12,894 nt of DNA from Pyrinomonadaceae bacterium (GTDB lineage Bacteria > Acidobacteriota > Blastocatellia > Pyrinomonadales > Pyrinomonadaceae), in contig JACCTF010000748.1 in NCBI GenBank assembly GCA_013812565.1, forward strand, positions 1-12,894, in the 5' to 3' direction. The position numbers were made by a program, and so were the translations under genes. Numbering within the stretch: the first letter of the stretch is position 1; every line of letters starts with the position of its first letter. Under the pieces are notes generated by a model, which saw only the letters and a list, made by a program, of their open reading frames with translations, did no database searches and was not told where the DNA came from. This document shows, piece by piece, positions 8,192-12,894 of the stretch.

Positions 8192-9699
8192 GCTGCCTCC
8201 TCCCACTTCAATCTCAAACATCCGAAAGTTGCGCTGCCGGGCGATGAACCGGCGAACATATAGGGCCGGTAGTCGGTTTCGCGGGCATAATTCTCAGCGA
8301 CTCTGGCGACGCTCGCTACCGCATCAGGGAGACCGAGCACCGCGACTGTGCCGCCGCTGCCGCCGCCCGTCGGTCTAGCACCGTATAACCCTTGGGACGC
8401 TCCGGCTTCTCTGACAAGAGAGACCAGCAGATCGGTTCCCGTCGAACCTAAGCCGCACGCCGAATAACTCGCGTGCGATTGGTACAGCAACTCGCCCAAC
8501 AACTCGCGCCCGCGCTCGCTCGACTCCGCATCGAGCAGTTCGGCAAAAGCGCGCACGCGGAAGTTCTCGTAAACGGCGTGTGCTGTGGCCGCCCGCACCG
8601 GGTATGTTCGCTCAGTCAGAACGCGCGTCACCGTGTCGGTAGTGCCCGCATATGGTGTGAGAAAGTCCGCGCCCGTCATGTGCTCCGGTAAGCGTGCGGC
8701 ATAAGTTTGCTCGAATTCTGAAGGAGTTAAATTCGCCAAGTAACCGCCCCAGCGGGTGTCATGTACGCGCACGGTTTCGCCGTTCGTCTGCGACTCGATC
8801 TTCAACTGGGCAAGCTCAGCAATAATGCGATAACCCATGAAAGCGCCTGCGCGGACTGAACCGTAATCGCCCGCGCCAACCGAATGACGCACACCCGAAT
8901 CCAAGCCCCACACGGCCAGGTCTTTGGGCAAAGAGATCATCCCTTGCAATTCGGCAGGTTGGCAGAGCAACGCGAGCAGGCGATCTTGTTCACCGCAAAC
9001 GGCCGTCATCTGATCCATCACGCCGCAGGGCGCGCCAACCACTGAATTTTCAACCTCCTGGCACAGCAGCGCGATTTCACGTGGCGCGAGATCGATGTCA
9101 AACGCCGCGGCGACCGCCGACATCACCGCCACTTCAAGCGCCGCTGACGAACTCACGCCTTTGCCTTCCGGCACTTGCGAAGCAATCAGAATCCGCGCGC
9201 CTTCGTCGAAATGCACGCCGCGCTCGCGCATCAGGACAAGGAAAACCCCCGCCGCATACGCCGCCCACGCCCGAGCAGGTTGAGTTTGAAAGTATGCGCG
9301 AGCGCTTGCGTAATTAACCGGGCCGCCCGCGCTCTCGAAATCCGCTAACGGCATCTCGAACAACACATCGCGCGTTGCATCAGAAGTGAGACTAACGATC
9401 TTGAGCGTGCGCGCCGGATTAGTCTGCAACGCGACGTGCGTCGCTTCAGCGATGGGTAACTGCAACACAAGCGAGCCAGAATAGTCCGCGATCCCGCCCA
9501 TGACATCCAGACGGCCGGGGGCGCGTGTGATGAAGAGTTCCGCGCTCTTATCAAAAAGCTCTCGCGCTTCTCGCGTCGGATGTTCACCAAGCACCCTGAG
9601 CCGCTCGATGAACGCCTCTGTATCAGGTGACATATGCGTCGTACCGCTAATGATTGAGTATCCGGTCATCTTCTCGCTCGCATGCATCGCTCGATTCAT
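8176..9699 (-). CDS. Galactokinase-family GHMP sugar kinase resembling plant L-arabinokinase
   Basis: The 507-residue protein has all GHMP kinase motifs: [16 protein letters not shown] (60-75), the ATP loop [14 protein letters not shown] (176-189), [11 protein letters not shown] with the likely catalytic base Asp229, and [11 protein letters not shown] (440-450). It should phosphorylate C1 of a sugar with ATP. Galactokinases normally read GEHTDY where this one has GGIADY (68-73), so the Glu-His pair expected near galactose O6 is Gly69-Ile70. From memory, plant ARA1 arabinokinase has this same signature and also matches at [12 protein letters not shown] (264-275), YSACGLGS (412-419) and the C-terminal GSSPG. 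It is longer than typical galactokinase (about 380-400 residues). Neighbours galE, galT and an arabinofuranosidase allow either galactose or L-arabinose as substrate; I favour L-arabinose. The start is uncertain: ATG 9699, 9690, 9669 and 9633 are all in frame and none has a clear ribosome binding site. Confidence 0.88.
   Translation of the reverse strand: MNRAMHASEKMTGYSIISGTTHMSPDTEAFIERLRVLGEHPTREARELFDKSAELFITRAPGRLDVMGGIADYSGSLVLQLPIAEATHVALQTNPARTLKIVSLTSDATRDVLFEMPLADFESAGGPVNYASARAYFQTQPARAWAAYAAGVFLVLMRERGVHFDEGARILIASQVPEGKGVSSSAALEVAVMSAVAAAFDIDLAPREIALLCQEVENSVVGAPCGVMDQMTAVCGEQDRLLALLCQPAELQGMISLPKDLAVWGLDSGVRHSVGAGDYGSVRAGAFMGYRIIAELAQLKIESQTNGETVRVHDTRWGGYLANLTPSEFEQTYAARLPEHMTGADFLTPYAGTTDTVTRVLTERTYPVRAATAHAVYENFRVRAFAELLDAESSERGRELLGELLYQSHASYSACGLGSTGTDLLVSLVREAGASQGLYGARPTGGGSGGTVAVLGLPDAVASVARVAENYARETDYRPYMFAGSSPGSATFGCLRLKWEEAAWQSL
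8196..8203 (-). promoter_or_regulatory. Ribosome binding site deciding the galE start
   Basis: Read on the minus strand the bases are GGAGGAGG, four bases before ATG 8191. It lies inside the 3' end of the kinase gene and supports the shorter galE start over ATG 8221. Its position suggests translational coupling between the kinase and galE. Confidence 0.8.
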
Positions 9700-9802
9700 T
9701 TACGTCGCTAATATCGAAACCTGGGAGATCGGTGCGTTGCGATAACACTCAAGCAAAGTCCGGCGAAGCATCTTCGGGTGTCCCAATGCCATGTGGCTTA
9801 AT

Positions 9803-10843
9803 TTAGAGCAGCCCGCGTTCTCTTAACGCGCGCTGCAACAACGGTTCAATCTGTTCTTGTATGTACTGGTTCGCGTAACCGACCCAGGCGACATCCGCTT
9901 CCGTATTCAAAGGAGCACGTAAATTCTCACCGCGCTCATCAGTCACGATCACGCCTGCCGCACGCGCGATCAACTCCGTACACATATCGTAAGGATGACA
10001 GCAGATGCCTAAGGATAGTCCGCGCCGCTTGAGCACGGGTTCCATCAAGGGGCGTAGATCCGCGACGAACCGATCATGCCCGGCCAGCAGTTCGTAGAGC
10101 TGGCCGCCCGATGAGAGATACTGGTCTTCAAAACAGTGCGCCTTGCCGTGCTCGACCGGCCCGAGTGCGCCACGTACAACCTCCTCGTCAATCGCCGCGA
10201 GTTCCTCGCGCGCGCCGGGAAAGAAACGAGCCAGTCCGGCGAAGCCATGACGAATGGTGCGTGCGCTTGAAGGCTGCAAGCGCAACCTGTGCCGCTCGCC
10301 CGTTAAACGATTGAACCGCTCGCTCTCGACGCCCCTGCCGCGCACGCACCACAGCGCGTCGCAAAGATGTTGTTTGACAAGCGGAATCTCTGTTTGCACG
10401 GCGAGTTCAATATCCTGCAAATTCGTTTGGCTGCCGCGATTGCGTGCCACGCCGGTCAACACCCACGCGCTGCGTTTCTGGTACATCAGTCCGCGCGTGC
10501 CGTCGATTGGATCAACGATGATGCGCCACACGGCATCGGCTTCCGATCTCCCGCGCGGCAGCACAATTTTCCCGCCTTCAATTCCTTCGGCAATGAGCAC
10601 GAGCGGGGCGGTCGGTGCGATTTCTCGCTCGAAGAAATCGAGCAGCGCGATTTCGCTCACGCGGTCAACGGCGTAAATCGTGTCACCCTCTTCCGCGTCC
10701 GTTTCGACACGCGCGAGGTCTTCCAAAGCGGCTTGCTCGCAAACTTCGACAACCCTGTTACGCACCTCTTCATGCAAGCGTTTGAGCGGCGCGAGCAGCA
10801 GGCTTGCATCAACGTTCGCTTGCGTGTCAACAGGGTTACTCAT
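9803..10843 (-). CDS. Inositol monophosphatase-family phosphatase
   Basis: The roughly 346-residue cytoplasmic protein belongs to the metal-dependent inositol monophosphatase/FBPase/CysQ superfamily. Metal-site motifs are IAEGIEGG with Glu86, VDPIDGTRG with Asp111 and Asp114, and the C-terminal [15 protein letters not shown] with Asp286 in place of the common WD. It should hydrolyse a small phosphate ester, perhaps a sugar phosphate or a 3'-phosphonucleotide; the sequence does not say which. I chose ATG 10843 because GGAGAAG (10849-10855) lies five bases upstream; an in-frame GTG at 10858 would overlap that site. It lies between the arabinofuranosidase remnant and the kinase gene, with a 103-base gap to the kinase that has no clear terminator. 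Its fixed place among sugar-1-phosphate enzymes suggests a role in balancing or detoxifying sugar phosphates, which is inference. Length is greater than the usual 260-275 residues. Confidence 0.85.
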   Translation of the reverse strand: MSNPVDTQANVDASLLLAPLKRLHEEVRNRVVEVCEQAALEDLARVETDAEEGDTIYAVDRVSEIALLDFFEREIAPTAPLVLIAEGIEGGKIVLPRGRSEADAVWRIIVDPIDGTRGLMYQKRSAWVLTGVARNRGSQTNLQDIELAVQTEIPLVKQHLCDALWCVRGRGVESERFNRLTGERHRLRLQPSSARTIRHGFAGLARFFPGAREELAAIDEEVVRGALGPVEHGKAHCFEDQYLSSGGQLYELLAGHDRFVADLRPLMEPVLKRRGLSLGICCHPYDMCTELIARAAGVIVTDERGENLRAPLNTEADVAWVGYANQYIQEQIEPLLQRALRERGLL

Positions 10844-11064
10844 CGCATCTTCTCCCACTTGGTGCTTGCTGAACGTCGCCTGCCGCGCCCGAAGAGACGC
10901 TTCGGTAACTTTCTCTTTTATGCGCAGTGTCGGTCAAGAAGAGGTACTTTGTCTGCCCGAACCATTGCTACCTTCAGCCGATCTCAAGGACAGCGCCTCT
11001 GTCCTTGCCGGTTGCGGTTTTTCGCTCACGCCAAAGTTATTTGCAACCTGGTCACGGACGCGCC
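10844..11064. other. Noncoding stretch with two perfect hairpins, between the phosphatase gene and the arabinofuranosidase remnant
   Basis: No credible gene is visible. There are two perfect hairpins: a 6-bp stem at 10889-10905 (CCGAAG/CTTCGG, 5-base loop) and a 9-bp stem at 10985-11007 (CAAGGACAG/CTGTCCTTG, 5-base loop). Neither is followed by a T-run on the minus strand; the first is followed by a T-rich stretch on the plus strand. The block appears to replace the body of the broken arabinofuranosidase gene. The plus strand at about 11044-11079 translates to QPGHGRAKMAAG, which resembles a string I remember from dispersed repeats of environmental genomes, but I cannot verify this. Confidence 0.45.
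10985..11007. repeat. Perfect 9-bp hairpin with 5-base loop
   Basis: CAAGGACAG (10985-10993) and CTGTCCTTG (10999-11007) are perfect reverse complements around CGCCT. It lies in the leader of the phosphatase gene on the minus strand. The missing T-tract argues against a classical intrinsic terminator; it could be part of a repeat element or an RNA-stabilising structure. Confidence 0.6.
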
Positions 11065-11217
11065 AAAATGGCCGCCGGTGTCCGGCGAGATCTATCCGAT
11101 GGGTTCACCGATGAGCACTTCGACGTGCGCGTCAGCCGCTTTCGCGGTGCGCGGCGCGAGCAGCAATGCGGCGCTTTCGGCGAGCGCTGTGGCGACAAAT
11201 TTACGTCGTCCGATCAT
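11065..11217 (-). pseudogene. N-terminal remnant of a Tat-exported alpha-L-arabinofuranosidase
   Basis: From ATG 11217 the frame encodes 41 residues and stops at TAG 11092-11094. It begins MIGRRKFVATALAESAALLL, a twin-arginine signal (GRRKF), continues to AKAADA, a likely signal peptidase site, and then reads HVEVLIGEPIG. After the TAG the same frame reads ISPDTGGHF. GH51 enzymes commonly start VEVLIxEPIGxISPxIYGHFxEHLGG, so the TAG replaces one codon and the match continues past it before homology is lost at about 11065. The gene therefore seems to have lost its body by deletion or replacement as well as gaining a stop. AAGGA lies 11 bases upstream of the ATG. It starts 36 bases after the galT stop and is not a recent copy of the intact arabinofuranosidase at 1686-3281, whose signal peptide differs. 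A short functional Tat peptide is a less likely reading. Confidence 0.7.
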
Positions 11218-11253
11218 AGCTGTTTGCGTCCTTTTCTTTGTTGAGAGATGTCG

Positions 11254-12318
11254 TTATCCCCATTGCTCTCCCTGCGCACCACGCTGCTTGTAGTGGACTG
11301 CGGGTAACATTCGTAGTTCAGCAGCCTTCTCTTCGGGTGAGGTGTCGCTCAAGAAGCTGCCGCCGCCGATCTCCGGCCCGGCCAGATACTTCAACAGATT
11401 TGGTTTGCGAAGCGGCGGATGAAACTCAATGTGGAAATGAAAACCGCTGTAATCGGCTTTGTCCGTCGGCGCTTGATGCAGCGCCATCACATAGGGGAAA
11501 GGCATCTGCCAGAGGTTGTCGAACCGGACGAGCACGCGCTTGAGTGCATGGGCCAAATCCCTCACCTCTGCCGGAGAAAGCGCAGCTAAACTGGGGTGCG
11601 TCCGCTTCGGCCCGACATAAACTTCATAGGCGTAGCGCGCGAAGTAGGGCACAAAGGCGATGGCCGAATCGTTCTCGCAGATAATGCGGCGATTGTCAGC
11701 GCGCTCGGCTGTGATGATGTCTTGGAACAACGCGCGCCCTGTTCCATCAAAGTAACGCTTGCCCACAGCCGCTTCCGTTTCAATGGTCTTGAAGACAAAG
11801 TTGGTCGCGTAAATCTGGCAATGCGGGTGTGGGTTCGAGACGCCGACGGCCTCACCTTTATTCTCAAAGATCAAGACATGGTTTACCCCCGGACGGCTAC
11901 CGAGTTCGAGGTACTGAGCCTGCCAGACGCCGAGCAGATTTTCGATCTCGCCGAGTTCGAGTTCCGCAAGTGTCAGGTTGTGCTTCGGACTGTAGCAAAC
12001 GACGCGGGCCATCCCTTGTGCGGGACGGTTGCGATAGACGGCTCCCAGCGGACGAATTAATTCTTGCGGCGCATCAGGGCCGACAGATGGATGATCATTG
12101 TCGAAGACGAATGTGCCGGAATAAATCGAATTGACTGCCCCGCTCACGCGCGTGTTGCCCGGGCATAAGTAACAATCCGGCGCGTAGTCCGGCAACCGCT
12201 CACCATTCGTATTTATCGTCTCGCCGCTCCACGGCCGCTGCTGACGATGCGCGGCGATGATCACCCATTCTTCGCGTAACGGGTGCCAGCGTTCTTCCCA
12301 CGATCCGTTCGTTATCAT
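11254..12318 (-). CDS. galT: Galactose-1-phosphate uridylyltransferase
   Basis: The 354-residue protein exchanges UMP between UDP-glucose and a hexose-1-phosphate, the central Leloir step. It has the N-terminal [13 protein letters not shown] (10-22), a metal-site CxxC (Cys49, Cys52), His113, and the active site [11 protein letters not shown] (161-171) in which His166 is the expected uridylylated nucleophile. The HPHC variant is the one found in human GALT. The C-terminal half keeps the second HIT-like domain with [10 protein letters not shown] (293-302). Length is normal and there is no signal peptide. No ribosome binding site precedes ATG 12318, but a plausible promoter lies so close that the message may be leaderless. 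It is the first intact gene of the presumed sugar operon. With the arabinokinase-like enzyme present, activity on L-arabinose-1-phosphate is conceivable but unproven. Confidence 0.95.
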   Translation of the reverse strand: MITNGSWEERWHPLREEWVIIAAHRQQRPWSGETINTNGERLPDYAPDCYLCPGNTRVSGAVNSIYSGTFVFDNDHPSVGPDAPQELIRPLGAVYRNRPAQGMARVVCYSPKHNLTLAELELGEIENLLGVWQAQYLELGSRPGVNHVLIFENKGEAVGVSNPHPHCQIYATNFVFKTIETEAAVGKRYFDGTGRALFQDIITAERADNRRIICENDSAIAFVPYFARYAYEVYVGPKRTHPSLAALSPAEVRDLAHALKRVLVRFDNLWQMPFPYVMALHQAPTDKADYSGFHFHIEFHPPLRKPNLLKYLAGPEIGGGSFLSDTSPEEKAAELRMLPAVHYKQRGAQGEQWG

Positions 12319-12327
12319 AGCGATGCA

Positions 12328-12356
12328 ACTTTAACGGACATGATTGCACAGATCAA
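12328..12356 (-). promoter_or_regulatory. Candidate sigma70 promoter for the galT-led operon
   Basis: On the minus strand TTGATC (12351-12356) and TAAAGT (12328-12333) are separated by exactly 17 bases, each matching four of six consensus bases. The -10 box ends nine bases before the galT ATG, so transcription would start within about three bases of it, giving a nearly leaderless message. This agrees with the lack of a ribosome binding site. Two copies of AAAGTTG followed by (C)ATC overlap the promoter boxes about 28 bases apart and could be regulator half-sites. Confidence 0.4.
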
Positions 12357-12359
12357 CTT

Positions 12360-12695
12360 TCATGGCCGTCTATTTTGTACGTCTTCGCGCTCACGCTCTT
12401 TGGCTTTAAGTTGTTCGACTTCGGCAAATTCTCGGGCGGCATCCTTAGCACGGCCAAGCTGCCGACAAATGCGGGCGCGTAAGAAACGGCTCTCTGAATC
12501 AAGCGGTTTTTGCGCGATGGCTTTCTCCAAAAATTCCAAAGCTGCTGCCGCTTGCCCTTGCTTAAACAGAATCCGGCTGAGCAGTTTGTTCGCCTCGGGT
12601 GATTGCGAATCTTGTTTGAGAGATGCTTCTGCGCGCTCACGTGCGGCAGTTAAATTCCCTTGTCTGTCATGCGCATACGCAAGATAGTAAAGCAT
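12360..12695 (-). CDS. TPR-repeat protein, probably 5'-truncated
   Basis: The 111 residues form about three tetratricopeptide repeats with the usual A/G/Y/A/A/P spacing (LAYAHDRQGNLTAARERAE, LSRILFKQGQAAAALEFLEKA, RARICRQLGRAKDAAREF), followed by a charged tail. TPR proteins act as helical scaffolds for protein partners. The tail resembles the C-terminus of the much longer TPR proteins common in environmental bacteria. There is no signal peptide, no N-terminal domain and no ribosome binding site. An in-frame TAG lies 15 codons upstream of ATG 12695, with no other start between. I therefore suspect the 3' end of a larger gene cut by a rearrangement, perhaps by the element to the right. It ends 41 bases before galT and is probably not part of the sugar operon. 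A small intact gene cannot be excluded. Confidence 0.6.
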   Translation of the reverse strand: MLYYLAYAHDRQGNLTAARERAEASLKQDSQSPEANKLLSRILFKQGQAAAALEFLEKAIAQKPLDSESRFLRARICRQLGRAKDAAREFAEVEQLKAKEREREDVQNRRP

Positions 12696-12753
12696 TAGAT
12701 GAACCGATAAAGTTTGGCTTCCAAAGCGTGAGACTTGGAACTAACATTGCAAA

Positions 12754-12894
12754 ATGAACTTCGATCAACTCAACACCCTGCCAAGCTCACGAGTCAAAGC
12801 GTTATTTGGTTTCGTTCCGGCGATCCAAGCCTCTGCCCTCTTCCGAGTTTTGCCGGAGCTGGAACGACGGCGCGCAACACGCTTGAAAGAGCGT
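12754..12894 (+). CDS. N-terminal fragment of an open reading frame leaving the window, possibly a transposase
   Basis: From ATG 12754 the frame stays open for 47 codons to the right edge. The peptide begins MNFDQLNTLPSSRVKALFGF and ends in a basic VLPELERRRATRLKER. This looks to me like the N-terminus of some IS-encoded transposases that have a helical start and a basic linker before a helix-turn-helix, but I cannot name the family from 47 residues. No ribosome binding site is visible, which is common for transposases. Its position next to a 5'-truncated TPR gene on the opposite strand fits an insertion or rearrangement boundary between about 12696 and 12753. I found no terminal inverted repeat because the other end lies outside the window. 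Confidence 0.45.
   Translation, partial: MNFDQLNTLPSSRVKALFGFVPAIQASALFRVLPELERRRATRLKER

Noticed and set aside
8192..8221. Upstream start giving galE ten more residues
   Set aside because: ATG 8191 has a perfect GGAGGAGG at proper distance and gives the standard GalE N-terminus; the longer form lacks a site and deepens the overlap with the kinase gene.
9764..9776. CGAAG-CAT-CTTCG hairpin between the phosphatase and kinase genes as a terminator
   Set aside because: The stem is only 5 bp with a 3-base loop and no T-tract follows on the minus strand.
10367..11293. Long plus-strand frame of 308 codons opposite the phosphatase gene and the remnant
   Set aside because: It is antisense to a clear gene with conserved catalytic motifs, spans the noncoding block, and has no family resemblance; a frame of this length is expected opposite GC-rich genes.
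1..12894. CRISPR array, tRNA or rRNA genes
   Set aside because: No regularly spaced 25-40 base repeats, and no tRNA or rRNA signature was seen; the only arrays are the short heptads.

Overview
The window looks like a piece of chromosome from a free-living, plant-polymer-degrading Gram-negative bacterium. GC content is moderate to high. It carries an ABC sugar importer with a lipoprotein binding protein, a Tat-exported glycosidase, and heptanucleotide repeats in the spacers. The gene styles remind me of Acidobacteriota (Blastocatellia type), but that is an impression from memory and no marker gene here proves it.

Layout. Bases 1-120 are a leader with a 15-bp palindrome. Two plus-strand genes follow: a nucleoside phosphorylase-family protein (121-927) and a class I SAM methyltransferase (959-1597). 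From 1686 to 12695 everything I accept is on the minus strand. In transcription order (right to left) this is: a short TPR protein that looks 5'-truncated; galT; a dead N-terminal remnant of a Tat-exported arabinofuranosidase; an inositol-monophosphatase-family phosphatase; a galactokinase-family GHMP kinase; galE; a sugar-binding lipoprotein; a two-domain sugar ABC ATPase; its permease; and an intact GH51 alpha-L-arabinofuranosidase. A 47-codon plus-strand frame runs off the right edge and may be the start of a transposase. The convergent junction 1598-1685 holds no terminator I can see.

How the genes fit together. The cluster encodes an enzyme that releases L-arabinose from polymers, a monosaccharide importer, and a Leloir-type kinase, uridylyltransferase and 4-epimerase. 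The most interesting point is the kinase. Its sugar-binding signature reads [14 protein letters not shown] instead of the galactokinase GR-NLIGEHTDY type. As I remember it, this is the signature of the kinase domain of plant L-arabinokinase (ARA1), and similarity to ARA1 continues along the whole protein. L-arabinopyranose has the ring stereochemistry of D-galactose without C6, and the changed residues (Glu-His to Gly-Ile) are those expected to contact O6. Together with the arabinofuranosidase genes, this suggests that the operon may channel L-arabinose through Ara-1-P to UDP-arabinose, as in plant salvage, instead of or besides galactose. This is a hypothesis from sequence only. No araA, araB or araD gene is present in the window.
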